Shown one piece after another: positions 51,606 to 60,522 of a stretch of 64,000 nt of DNA (its first letter is position 1; every line of letters starts with the position of its first letter). Below the pieces are notes generated by a model, which was not told the DNA's origin, did not search any database, and worked only from the letters and a program-made list of their open reading frames with translations. A program made the position numbers and the translations under genes. The DNA is taken from NCBI RefSeq assembly GCF_002081715.1, contig NZ_MUKP01000026.1:1-64000 (forward strand), read 5' to 3'. The stretch comes from Nocardia donostiensis. Its GTDB lineage: Bacteria > Actinomycetota > Actinomycetes > Mycobacteriales > Mycobacteriaceae.

Positions 51606-52817
51606 ATGGCAGTGAGCGCGGTCCGGGATGTCGATGTGTGCGTGGTGGGTCTGGGCCCGGCCGGGCGCGCGCTGGCGCATCGTGCCATGGTGGCCGGGTT
51701 GTCGGTCGCCGCGGTCGATCCGCGACCGGACCGGTTGTGGCCACCGACGTTCTCCTGCTGGGTGGACGAACTACCGGAGTGGTTGCCCGCCGAGGTCATC
51801 GCCAGCCGGATTCCCGCACCGACGGTGTGGACCAAAACCCGGCATCGGATCGAGCGCCCCTACTGTGTGCTGTCGAAACCGGGGTTGCATGCGGCGCTTG
51901 CGCTGGACGACGCGACCGTCCACGCGGGCCGGGCCACCCGGGTCGACGCACATACGGTCGAACTCGCCGACGGCACCCGCATCAGCGCGGGCGTTGTGGT
52001 CGACGCGCGCGGGCTGCCCACCCTGGGTGCGCGGCGGGCGGCGAGCGCGCACGGCATCTTCGTCGATGCCGAAACCGCTGCTCCGATGGTGGCCGAGGGT
52101 GAGGGCCTGCTACTGGACTGGCGGCCGGAGAACGGCGCCGGGCCCGGCGAGCCCCCATCGTTCCTGTACGCGGTGCCGTTGGGCGACGGCACCGTGATCT
52201 TCGAGGAGACCAGCCTCGGGTTGCGTGGGGGTATGCCGCAGCACGAACTGCGTAAGCGGACACTGAACCGGCTCGCCGCGCACGGTATCCGGCTCACCGG
52301 CACCGAACCGAGCGAGGCGGCCCACTATCCGCTCGATCAGCCACCCCCGCGTAAGGGCACCGGGCGGGTGGTTCCGTTCGGCTCGCGCGGCGGGATGATG
52401 CACCCGGCAACCGGGTACAGCGTGGCGGATTCGCTGGCGCTGGCCGATACCGCTATTGCGGCGATCCAGTCCGGCGCCGACCCGGTCGAGGCGCTGTGGC
52501 CGTGGCGAGCGCGACTCGTCTACTGGATGCGGATGCGGGGCCTGTTCGGGCTGGGCCGGTTGACCACCGAACAGTCCATCGCCATGTTCGACGCGTTCTT
52601 CTCCGCCTCGCCGCGGGGCCAGCGGGCGCTGCTGTCGGCCCACGACGATTACGCCGCGCTGGGCGTGGTGCTGTTCAACACCGTCGCGCACACCTGGCCG
52701 TTCCGCTGGCGCTACGACCTGGTGGGCTGGACCAACCGCAATCGGTGGGTCGGCTACCCCTTCGCGCCCGCCGATTCCCGTGCGGAAACCGCTTCTGCGG
52801 ATCCGGCCGAGCACTGA
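51606..52817 (+). CDS. Lycopene cyclase family FAD protein
   Basis: 403 aa. The N-terminal dinucleotide fold is CVVGLGPAGRALAHRAM; later motifs FEETSL and GGMMHPATGYSVADSLALAD are those of plant/bacterial lycopene beta-cyclases (CrtL/CrtY type). The enzyme would close the ends of lycopene for carotenoid pigments. No other carotenoid gene is adjacent. The start is ATG 51606 or GTG 51612; no clear Shine-Dalgarno sequence. Confidence 0.87.
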   Translation: MAVSAVRDVDVCVVGLGPAGRALAHRAMVAGLSVAAVDPRPDRLWPPTFSCWVDELPEWLPAEVIASRIPAPTVWTKTRHRIERPYCVLSKPGLHAALALDDATVHAGRATRVDAHTVELADGTRISAGVVVDARGLPTLGARRAASAHGIFVDAETAAPMVAEGEGLLLDWRPENGAGPGEPPSFLYAVPLGDGTVIFEETSLGLRGGMPQHELRKRTLNRLAAHGIRLTGTEPSEAAHYPLDQPPPRKGTGRVVPFGSRGGMMHPATGYSVADSLALADTAIAAIQSGADPVEALWPWRARLVYWMRMRGLFGLGRLTTEQSIAMFDAFFSASPRGQRALLSAHDDYAALGVVLFNTVAHTWPFRWRYDLVGWTNRNRWVGYPFAPADSRAETASADPAEH

Positions 52818-52943
52818 ATCCGCCGAACCACAGATCGTGGTGCGCGAGGTCGCGCCGCCATCGCTCCTGCTCGAGCGCCGGAGGGAGTGTGCCGTTCACC
52901 GTCGCAGGCTCGAGCGACAACTGCGCCGTTCAGGGAGTGCTGC

Positions 52944-53531
52944 TCAGCCGAAGTCGGCAGTGTCCAGGGGGAACGCGAACGGTTCTGGTAGGTCGACCGG
53001 TTTACCGAAGGGCATCCGCACGTCCTGGCGGTAGTCGACCAGGTCGCCCGCGCCGCCGGGCTCGCTGAACAAGGTCACTGTTCTTTCCCGGCGGTCCACC
53101 AGTAGATACAGCGGTATCCCGGCGCGTGCGTAGCAATACCGTTTGGTTTTGCGGTCGCGGTCGGGGTTGTCGCTGGTCACCTCGACTACCAAGATCACGG
53201 GGGCACACGGCATCCACGGTGGCTCGTCCCGGAACGCGCCGACCGGGGCGAATACCCCATCGGGAATCACATGGTTCCGCGGGCACAGGCCGCCACGGTC
53301 CAGGACCAGCCCCTTGTTTCCGGAGAAATCGGTTTCGGTGGCGGAATTCCGCATCACCTGCCGAACCACGGAGGCGATATTTCCTTCGTGCGTCCCGCCT
53401 GGTGGTGGTGTCACTATGATCTCCCCCTCGATCAGCTCGGCCCGGAACCCCTCAGGCGTCTCCAGCGCGTGGAACCCTTCCAGCAGCACATCGGCCGGAT
53501 CGCGCGGCTCGGGTGCGGTGGCTGTGGTCAC
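52944..53531 (-). CDS. Uma2-family protein, copy 2
   Basis: 195 aa from GTG 53531, where GGGAGGT lies 7 nt upstream (the ATG at 53564 lacks a site). Motifs RAELIEGEIIVTPPPGG, NHVIPDGVFAP, PVILVVEVTSDNPDRDRKTK and YARAGIPLYLLVDRRERTVT match the family. Clearly divergent from the copy at 31994-32590. Confidence 0.84.
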   Translation of the reverse strand: MTTATAPEPRDPADVLLEGFHALETPEGFRAELIEGEIIVTPPPGGTHEGNIASVVRQVMRNSATETDFSGNKGLVLDRGGLCPRNHVIPDGVFAPVGAFRDEPPWMPCAPVILVVEVTSDNPDRDRKTKRYCYARAGIPLYLLVDRRERTVTLFSEPGGAGDLVDYRQDVRMPFGKPVDLPEPFAFPLDTADFG

Positions 53532-53652
53532 TGCGACACCTCCCTCGTCTGGTACCTGAAGCATACGGGCGGACCCGGCGGGACAACCGCACCGAGTCCG
53601 CCGTTATGCCAGGTCACCCCCCTGCGGTGGAGTTGTCCACAGCCGTGCCGGC

Positions 53653-54507
53653 TCAGGCTCCGTTCTCGGCGGCCTTGCGGTAGCCGCGGATCGCGGGATA
53701 GGCGAACACGATGATCATCCCCAGCGTCCACAGCACGGATTTGGTGAGCGGTTCGGCGACAGGACCGCCGTAGGACAACCCGCGCATCGCCTCGATCGCG
53801 CAGCTCATCGGCTGATTCCCGACGACCGTCTGTAACCAGGTGGGGTAGGCGTACACGGGCACGAAACCGGAGTTGAAAAACATCAGCAGGGTGCTGATCA
53901 TGCCGATCAGATTGACCAGCACCACCCCCTCGGTCGCCGTGGCCAGGGCCGTAACGAACACCGCGAAACCTATCCCGAACATGACCGGGATAGCGATGAG
54001 CGCGAGCGCCGCGAGCGGCCCCTGACCGAACCGGAACCCGATCGCATAGCCGACCGCGAGCACGAACAGCGTGGTGATCAGCACCCGGATGGCCTCGGCG
54101 AGCAGCCGTCCGGTGAGGCCGGCCGCGCGGTGTATCGGCATGGTCCAGAACCGGCCGAGCAGGCCGGTGATCTTCTCCGTTTTGAAGCCCAGGGCGCTCA
54201 CCACGGCACCGGACATAGCGGCGACAAGGGTGATCAGCGGAACGGTGCCGTAGACGCTCGGTTTACCGGTTGCGGCGGTGATCGAATCGCCGAGCACGAT
54301 ACGGAACATCAGCAGCGTCAGCGCCGGATACACCAGAGTTTGGATGGTGGTCGCCGGGTCCCGAGCCCAGGCCGTCAGCAGCCGTTTGCATTGGATCAGG
54401 CTGTGCGTCAGCCACAGCTGCGGCGATTTCTCCGACCTGGCCGCCACCACGGGCAGGTCCGCATGCTTCCCGACGGCCGGTTCCGCCGTCACCTGGACAG
54501 AACTCAT
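53653..54507 (-). CDS. ABC-2 type exporter permease (DrrB/C-like), second
   Basis: 284 aa with six predicted membrane spans, including TLVYPALTLLMFRIVLGDSI, VIS-type loops and the family block MFFNSGFVPVYAYPTWLQTV followed by GNQPMSCAIEAMRGL. ATG 54507 overlaps the upstream permease stop by ATGA. It pairs with the next two genes in a drug- or lipid-export transporter. Confidence 0.87.
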   Translation of the reverse strand: MSSVQVTAEPAVGKHADLPVVAARSEKSPQLWLTHSLIQCKRLLTAWARDPATTIQTLVYPALTLLMFRIVLGDSITAATGKPSVYGTVPLITLVAAMSGAVVSALGFKTEKITGLLGRFWTMPIHRAAGLTGRLLAEAIRVLITTLFVLAVGYAIGFRFGQGPLAALALIAIPVMFGIGFAVFVTALATATEGVVLVNLIGMISTLLMFFNSGFVPVYAYPTWLQTVVGNQPMSCAIEAMRGLSYGGPVAEPLTKSVLWTLGMIIVFAYPAIRGYRKAAENGA

Positions 54508-55325
54508 GCCCGCCTCACACTCGCCCAGATCGCCAGCGGCGTGAACACCGCCGCCAGCCCGACCAGCCACACCAGTGGCACCCACAGAACCTGCCAGCTC
54601 ACCCCGTCGGCAGCCATATCGCGCAATGCGAAGGAGAACTGCGAGATCGGCTGATTACGCACGAACGGCCGGATCCATTCCGGGAATCCGCTTTCGGGCA
54701 CGAACCCGCACGACAGCATCCCGAAGATCAATGTCGGCAGGGTCAGCGCCTGGCTCAGCGATTCCGGGCTCTTGGTCAGGCTGCCGAGCGCGTCGGCGCC
54801 GATCGCCAAGACTGTGCCGACGGCCAGCGAAAACAGGCAGAACAGCACCGCCTGCCCCCAACCTGCCTCGAACCGGAAACCGATGACGTGCCCGTAGACG
54901 ACAGCGGCGGTCAACGACGTGACCGAGCGCACCATTCCTGCCGCGATCCGCGACAGCAGCGGTACCAACGTGCCGACGGGCATCGTCTGCAATCGGGTGT
55001 TGAACCCGCTCAGCGCCTCGAACGCCGATATCTGCGCGTTCGACATCATGGTGAAGGCCATGGTCTGCAGCACGATGATCGGCATGACGAACTGCGCGTA
55101 GTCGATGCCCTGCAGTTTCATCACGAAGCGCAGCGGCAGATAGAAGCCGACGGTGAAAACCAGCGGAGTGACCACCGCGACGGCCAGTTCGCCCTTGGTG
55201 GCCATGGTCCAGATGATGCGCCCGGTCAGCGCCCGCCACTGCGCGAACGCCGTGCGCCGCGCCCGCGGCAGATCGGCGAACAGGTCGGTCCGGGTGGTGC
55301 CGGGGCCGGTAGTGGAGACGGTCAC
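54504..55325 (-). CDS. ABC-2 type exporter permease (DrrB/C-like), first
   Basis: 273 aa, six predicted spans. VVTPLVFTVGFYLPLRFVMK, SRIAAGMVRSVTSLTAAVVY and SCGFVPESGFPEWIRPFVRN then QPISQFSFALRDMA are typical. GTG 55325 overlaps the ATPase stop as GTGA. With 53653-54507 it forms a heterodimeric membrane unit. Confidence 0.87.
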   Translation of the reverse strand: MTVSTTGPGTTRTDLFADLPRARRTAFAQWRALTGRIIWTMATKGELAVAVVTPLVFTVGFYLPLRFVMKLQGIDYAQFVMPIIVLQTMAFTMMSNAQISAFEALSGFNTRLQTMPVGTLVPLLSRIAAGMVRSVTSLTAAVVYGHVIGFRFEAGWGQAVLFCLFSLAVGTVLAIGADALGSLTKSPESLSQALTLPTLIFGMLSCGFVPESGFPEWIRPFVRNQPISQFSFALRDMAADGVSWQVLWVPLVWLVGLAAVFTPLAIWASVRRA

Positions 55326-56416
55326 GCTCGCCCGCCCGGCAGTATCGCGGCGCCCGCCGACTCGCCGCTCAACGAACTCGGCCGCTCAGTCTCGTCGCTC
55401 GCCGAGCCGGTATGCCCGGTGATGGACAGGAACACATCGTCGAGGGATGGCCTGCGCAACGCGATATCGTCCAACGGGATGCCTGCGGCGTCGAGCCTGC
55501 GTAACGCCTCGGCGAGCGTTCCCGGTCCGTCGGGTGCCGGGATGGACAGTCGGTCGCCGCCGAGTTCCGCGGCCACCGGGGCGGGCACCAGATCGCCGAG
55601 TGCCGCGGCCGCCAAGGTCAGCTGGCCGGGGTCGAGCGGGACGACCTCGCAGTAGCTGCCGCCGGTTTTCTCCTTGAGTTCGTCGGCGGTGCCCTCGGCG
55701 ATGACCATGCCTTTGTCGATGACGATGATGTTGTCGCTGAGGACGTCGGCTTCCTCGAGGTACTGGGTGGTCAGCAGGACGGTGATGCCCTGGTCCTTCA
55801 GACCGGTGACCAGATCCCATACGCCTTGGCGGCTGCGCGGGTCCAGCCCGGTGGTCGGTTCGTCGAGGAACACCACCTCCGGCCGCACCACGAGCCCGCA
55901 GGCGATATCGACGCGGCGACGCATACCGCCGGAGTAGTTGCGCACAGCGCGCCTACCCGCCGAGACCAGGTCGAATTCCTCCAGTAGGGAGTCGGCGCGT
56001 GTGCGGGCCGCGGATTTGCTCAGGCCCATCAGCCTGCCGAACAGTTCCAGGTTCTCCCGGCCGGACAGATTTTCGTCCAAAGCCGCGTACTGGCCGGTCA
56101 TCATGATCGAGCGGCGCACCCCGGCCGGATCCTTCACCACATCGTGCCCGGCGACCACGGCGGTGCCCGAATCGGGGCGCAACAGCGTGGACAGGACCTT
56201 CACGGTGGTGGTTTTGCCCGCCCCGTTCGGTCCGAGCACACCGAGGACGGCGCCGCGGGCGGCGGTGAAACTGATACCGCGCAGTGCGTGCACCGGGCCG
56301 AACGATTTGCGTACGTCCCTTACTTCGACGGCAGGGGCCTCGCCGGCGGGCTTGCTCACTGGTGGCGGCCCAGCCGTGGGCACGGACGACCCGGCTTGGT
56401 TCGAACTCGGCATCAA
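55322..56416 (-). CDS. ABC exporter ATPase (DrrA family)
   Basis: 364 aa. Walker A GPNGAGKTTT, Q-loop region MTGQYAALDENLSGRENLEL, signature YSGGMRRRVDIACGL, Walker B VVFLDEPTTGLDPRSR and switch TTQYLEEAD are complete. The long C-terminal part with the RRPSLDDVFLSITGHTG block is the DrrA-type regulatory domain. First gene of the three-gene exporter operon. The substrate is not evident; proximity to mycolyltransferases hints at envelope lipids or a metabolite. Confidence 0.92.
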   Translation of the reverse strand: MMPSSNQAGSSVPTAGPPPVSKPAGEAPAVEVRDVRKSFGPVHALRGISFTAARGAVLGVLGPNGAGKTTTVKVLSTLLRPDSGTAVVAGHDVVKDPAGVRRSIMMTGQYAALDENLSGRENLELFGRLMGLSKSAARTRADSLLEEFDLVSAGRRAVRNYSGGMRRRVDIACGLVVRPEVVFLDEPTTGLDPRSRQGVWDLVTGLKDQGITVLLTTQYLEEADVLSDNIIVIDKGMVIAEGTADELKEKTGGSYCEVVPLDPGQLTLAAAALGDLVPAPVAAELGGDRLSIPAPDGPGTLAEALRRLDAAGIPLDDIALRRPSLDDVFLSITGHTGSASDETERPSSLSGESAGAAILPGGRA

Positions 56417-56686
56417 CTCTCCACTATCGGCCGGATGGGGCGAACGGGTCGCCGGTAACGCGCGGCTCGGCGTCCCGTTGGGTGATCCTTACTGCCGGGC
56501 GCGATGTTACCGGCCCGGCTGTTTCGGCCCTGGCCGCCGCCGGTACCCAATAACAGGCACGGCAAATGTGCGTTTGGTCACAACCGAATCGGCGGCCGTG
56601 ATCGTCGCTGGTCGGGCTCGCAGTGGCAGCATACGGGCAGCGTTCATGCCTTGTCGGCCCGATAGGGGCCCCATAGGCTGGGGCGC

Positions 56687-58213
56687 ATGGCCGAAACCGC
56701 GCAGCCACCCGTGGCGGTGCGTTCGGGAGGACCCGGCCGACCGAGCGTGCTCACTTCCTACGACCCGCGCACCGGGGAAATCGTCGGCAGCTATGCCGTC
56801 CAGGGCGCCGGTGAGTTGACTCGCGCCGTTCGCGCCGCCCGGTCAGCCGAAAAATGGTGGTCCGGCTCGAGTTTCAGCGCCCGCAAACGCTGGCTGCTGG
56901 CGTGGAAGCGGATCATCGCGCGACGCGCGAGCGAACTGGTCGACATCCTGCGCGAGGAGACCGGAAAACCGGAAGCGGAGGCCGCCATCGAGGTGATGCT
57001 CGCTGTCGAGAATCTGGATTGGGCGGCCCGTAATGCCGCTCACGCGCTCGGCAGGCGCAAACTGGCCTCCAACTGGCTCAACCGTAATCAGCAGGCGTCG
57101 GTCGGTTATCTGCCGCTCGGCGTGGTCGGTGTGCTCGGTCCCTGGCACAACCCGGTCTTCACCCCGATGGGGTCCATCGCGTACGCCATGGCGGCCGGTA
57201 ATGCGGTGGTGTTCAAACCGCATGAGCTGACCACGGGCGTCGGGGTGTGGCTGGCCCGGACCTGGCAGGAGCTGGCGCCGGACCAGCCGGTACTGCAGGC
57301 GGTCACCGGTGACGGTTCCACCGCGGCGGCACTGTGCCGAGCCAAGGTCGACAAAATTGCCTATGCCGGGCCGGAGGCGGGCGCACGCGAGGTGATCGCC
57401 CTGTGTGCGCAGTCGATGACCCCGGTGGTGGTCGAACACAGCGGTAAGGGCGCGATGATCGTGCACGTCGACGCCAAACTCGAAGACGCCGCGGAAGCGG
57501 CAGTCTTCGGGGCGATGGCCAACGCGGGCCAGAACGCCACCGGTATCCAGCGCGTCTATGTGGCGACCTCGGTCTACGACCAGTTCCTCGCGTTGGTGGC
57601 CGAGCGGGCGCGTGCTCTGCGACCCGGCGCGGCACGGCGCGCCGCCTACGGCCCGATGATCCTGGAGGCGCAGGCCGAGGTGGTGCGCAAACAGGTGCGC
57701 GACGCCCTCGCCCGCGGCGGTCGCACCGTGGTCGGCGGACTGGAGTCGATCAGGGAACCGTATATCGAGCCGATAGTGCTGGCCGATGTGCCCGAGGAGA
57801 GCCTGGCCGTGACCGGCGAAGGGATCGGGCCGGTGCTGATCGTGAACAAGACAGCCGATCTGGACGATGCGGTACGGCGGGTCAACCAGGCGGGTCGCGG
57901 TATCGCGGTATCGGTGTTCACCCGCGATATCTCCGAGGTGGAAACCTTCGCCGAACGGTTGCGCGTCGGCGTGGTGACGGTCAACTCCGCCACCACCTAC
58001 GCGGGGATCCCCGCCCTGCCGTTCGGCGGTGTCGGCGAATACGGGCAGGGCCACAGCCACGGTGAGCTCGGTCTGCGGGAATTCAGTCGGACGCTGTCGA
58101 TCGCGCGCAACCGTTACGGCGCCCCACTGAACATGTGGACGTTCGAACGGAGCCCGCGCCGGCTGCGGTTGACCAAAGCGATCTTCCGTATCCGCCACGG
58201 CCGCTGGGGCTGA
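56687..58213 (+). CDS. Aldehyde dehydrogenase superfamily protein lacking the catalytic cysteine
   Basis: 508 aa with the full ALDH fold: LGVVGVLGPWHNPVFTPMGS, GNAVVFKPHELT, VVVEHSGKGAMIV (general-base Glu position kept) and PFGGVGEYGQGHSHG. The nucleophile motif, normally GQxC, reads ANAGQNATGIQR: codon GCC at 57536-57538 (residue 284) puts Ala in the Cys place. The frame is intact, so this is a protein that probably cannot oxidise aldehydes by the normal thiohemiacetal route. It might have another role, such as binding or a structural function. No operon partner. Confidence 0.85.
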   Translation: MAETAQPPVAVRSGGPGRPSVLTSYDPRTGEIVGSYAVQGAGELTRAVRAARSAEKWWSGSSFSARKRWLLAWKRIIARRASELVDILREETGKPEAEAAIEVMLAVENLDWAARNAAHALGRRKLASNWLNRNQQASVGYLPLGVVGVLGPWHNPVFTPMGSIAYAMAAGNAVVFKPHELTTGVGVWLARTWQELAPDQPVLQAVTGDGSTAAALCRAKVDKIAYAGPEAGAREVIALCAQSMTPVVVEHSGKGAMIVHVDAKLEDAAEAAVFGAMANAGQNATGIQRVYVATSVYDQFLALVAERARALRPGAARRAAYGPMILEAQAEVVRKQVRDALARGGRTVVGGLESIREPYIEPIVLADVPEESLAVTGEGIGPVLIVNKTADLDDAVRRVNQAGRGIAVSVFTRDISEVETFAERLRVGVVTVNSATTYAGIPALPFGGVGEYGQGHSHGELGLREFSRTLSIARNRYGAPLNMWTFERSPRRLRLTKAIFRIRHGRWG

Positions 58214-58273
58214 ATTCCGGTCGAGAACTTCCCGGAGCGAGCCCAGCGGGGGGCGCACCGGTCTGCGCCGTGC

Positions 58274-59497
58274 TCAGCCGAGCAGCACCGCCATCATCAG
58301 GGCATGGACCCGGGCCATGTGTTCGCGGCGAGGGTCGAACCGGATCAGTCGGCCCACATCGATGACCTGTCCGATCGCCGAATGCACACGGAAGCGTGCC
58401 TCGGTGGGGTCGGTGTCCAGCAGATTCGCCCATTCCAGCACGTTCTGCCGCTGGATGGCCCGCAGTTTGTGCTGCTCGGATTGCGGCAGATTGCTGAATT
58501 CGGCGTAATAGACCGGCATGATCTCCGGCATCGCAAAACTCAGCCGCACATAGCGGTCGGCGATCCGGTCGGCGGCGTCCGCACGTCCCGTCGCCTCGGC
58601 CAGCGCCTCGGTGATGGCCACCGCAAGCCGGTCCCCGGTGCGGTGGAAGGCCGCGGCCAGCAGATCGGATTTGCTGCTGAAGTACCGGTACACGCTGGAG
58701 GCGTTGATGCCGACGGCGGCGCCGATCTCCTCGATACTCGCCTCGTGGTAACCCTGCCTGCCGAAGATCCGGATCGCTTCGGTGAGCAGCTGTTCACGTT
58801 TCGAGGTGATCGGCAGACCACGCGAGGCCGGTGGCGGGTCTGCTGCATCGGGGGCGGGCGGCAGCTCGGTGCGCGCCACCGCCCAGGCCAGATGTTGCAG
58901 CAGCGGCAGCAGGCGGGCACCGGACAGGGCGGTGCGATGCGCGGAGATGCTGCCGATAGTGCTGAGCACGGCGGCGGCGAGCAGCGCGACGTCCTCGGCG
59001 GGCGCGTCGGGGCGCAATTGCGCGATCGGCTCGGCGAAGGCGGCGTTGAGGTCGTCGTAGAGGGTTTTGATGCGGGCCTTGTCGGCGCGCTCCAGATAGC
59101 GCCGCTCCCACCGGTAGAGCCCGGCCTCGCTCCGGATGTCGATGGTGTGTTCGGCGACCGCGCGGATCAACGCGTCGAGGCGCTGCTCGGCGTCGAGGGT
59201 GGGGTCGTCCGCGGCCTGCGCGGCCTCCAGCAGATGTCTGGCTCCCTCCTCGGCGGCGGCGACGAGCAGGGCGTATTTGTTCGCGAAATGCCGGTAGAGG
59301 GCGGGGCCGGAGATACCGACCTCGGCCGCGATCTCGTCCACGCCGACCGGGTAATAGCCGCGTTCGCTGAACGCGCGGGCGGCGGCGCGCATGATCTGCA
59401 ACTTGCGGTCTTTGGGTCTGCGCCGAGCCGATCGGTCGCCCGAACCCTCGTCTGCCTTGGGGCGCGCGAGGTCGACGTCGGCGCGATCCGCGACCAT
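58274..59497 (-). CDS. Tandem TetR-family regulator (two fused TetR units)
   Basis: 407 aa from ATG 59497 (GGAGAGG upstream; the frame to 59551 has no site). Unit 1 has an HTH at about residues 30-80 (ERGYYPVGVDEIAAEVGISG then PALYRHFANKYALL). Unit 2 has a second HTH (GRQGYHEASIEEIGAAVGIN then ASSVYRYFSSKSDLL). Each is followed by an all-helical ligand domain. A fused pair can act as an asymmetric dimer. It is divergent from an enoyl-CoA hydratase, so control of acyl-CoA metabolism is likely. Confidence 0.88.
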   Translation of the reverse strand: MVADRADVDLARPKADEGSGDRSARRRPKDRKLQIMRAAARAFSERGYYPVGVDEIAAEVGISGPALYRHFANKYALLVAAAEEGARHLLEAAQAADDPTLDAEQRLDALIRAVAEHTIDIRSEAGLYRWERRYLERADKARIKTLYDDLNAAFAEPIAQLRPDAPAEDVALLAAAVLSTIGSISAHRTALSGARLLPLLQHLAWAVARTELPPAPDAADPPPASRGLPITSKREQLLTEAIRIFGRQGYHEASIEEIGAAVGINASSVYRYFSSKSDLLAAAFHRTGDRLAVAITEALAEATGRADAADRIADRYVRLSFAMPEIMPVYYAEFSNLPQSEQHKLRAIQRQNVLEWANLLDTDPTEARFRVHSAIGQVIDVGRLIRFDPRREHMARVHALMMAVLLG

Positions 59498-59527
59498 GTG
59501 CCTCTCCGTTCTGTCGACGGCGCCGCC

Positions 59528-59581
59528 GGTTGACAGCGCCGGACCAGTCAACCTAAGTTAACCACAATTCGCAATGTTAAC
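59528..59581. promoter_or_regulatory. Palindromic operator region between TetR and enoyl-CoA hydratase
   Basis: GGTTGAC (59528-59534) and GTCAACC (59547-59553) are inverted repeats, and two GTTAAC hexamers follow at 59557-59562 and 59576-59581. The arrangement between divergent genes suits binding by the tandem TetR protein. Confidence 0.55.
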
Positions 59582-59627
59582 GAGGATTCTCACCCGGCGC
59601 GCGCCGACCGCATCCCAGGGAGCACAT

Positions 59628-60437
59628 ATGGTCAACAACGATTCCGCGGTCGACCGGACCGTGTCGGGCTTTTCCGCCGTCCGCGACGGCCGGATCCTGC
59701 GGATAACGATCACCAAGCCCGAACGCAAGAATGCCATCGACTACGACACTATGGTTGCGCTCGGCGACACTTTCCGCGCGGTAGCCGACAACCCCTCGAT
59801 CCGGGTGGTCGTTTTCACCGGTGCGGGCGGTGATTTCTGCAGCGGCGCCGACCTGGCCTCCGGTCCCGCCGAAGCCCAGCGCGGAATCACTCCCGATGCG
59901 GTGATGGACGCCGCGAACCGGCTGGTGCGCGCCATTGTCGATGCCCCGGTGCCGGTGATCGCGCGGATCCGCGGCGCCGCGGCCGGTGTCGGCGTCGGCA
60001 TTGCGCTGGCCGCGGACCTGGTCTACGCCAGCGACGACGCCTACCTACTGCTGGCGTTCATCAATATCGGCCTCATGCCCGACGGCGGGGCCGCCACCCT
60101 GGTCGCCGCAGCCGCCGGACGCCCGCTGGCCGCACGGATGGCGCTACTCGGCGAGCGCCTGCCCGCCCCCGCCGCGCACGAGGCAGGGCTGTTTACCGAT
60201 GTGGTGCCGGTCGACGAACTCGACAATGTCGTCACCGCGGCCGCCGATAAAATCGCCCACGGCCCGCGCCGCGCCCTCGAACTCACCAAACAGGCCCTCA
60301 ACCAGGCCACGCTCGCATCGCTCGATGCCGCCCTGGCCGCGGAGAAGACCGGCCAGATCGAGCTGCTGCAGTCACCGGACTACCTCGAAGGTGTGACCGC
60401 GATGCTCGGCAAGCGTAAAGCAGTATTCACCGAATAG
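59628..60437 (+). CDS. Enoyl-CoA hydratase/isomerase family protein
   Basis: 269 aa from ATG 59628 (AGGGAG 6-11 nt upstream). Crotonase landmarks: RITITKPERKNAID, FTGAGGDFCSGADLASG (oxyanion hole), RGAAAGVGVGIALAADLVYA and FINIGLMPDGGAATLV. The Glu common to hydratases at the first acid position is not obvious, so the reaction could be an isomerase or another crotonase type. Probably part of fatty-acid or CoA-ester breakdown under TetR control. Confidence 0.88.
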   Translation: MVNNDSAVDRTVSGFSAVRDGRILRITITKPERKNAIDYDTMVALGDTFRAVADNPSIRVVVFTGAGGDFCSGADLASGPAEAQRGITPDAVMDAANRLVRAIVDAPVPVIARIRGAAAGVGVGIALAADLVYASDDAYLLLAFINIGLMPDGGAATLVAAAAGRPLAARMALLGERLPAPAAHEAGLFTDVVPVDELDNVVTAAADKIAHGPRRALELTKQALNQATLASLDAALAAEKTGQIELLQSPDYLEGVTAMLGKRKAVFTE

Positions 60438-60452
60438 CTTCGCCGGAAACGA

Positions 60453-60489
60453 CGACGGCCGCCCCGGCAAGTTGCCGGAGCGGCCGTCG
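60453..60489. terminator. Bidirectional terminator
   Basis: CGACGGCCGC (60453-60462) and GCGGCCGTCG (60480-60489) enclose CCGGCAA-GTTGCCGG, giving a long, nearly continuous stem. It lies between convergent genes. Confidence 0.8.
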
Positions 60490-60522
60490 GTGTGCAACGG
60501 GTCGGAGACCGCCTCTATCAGG

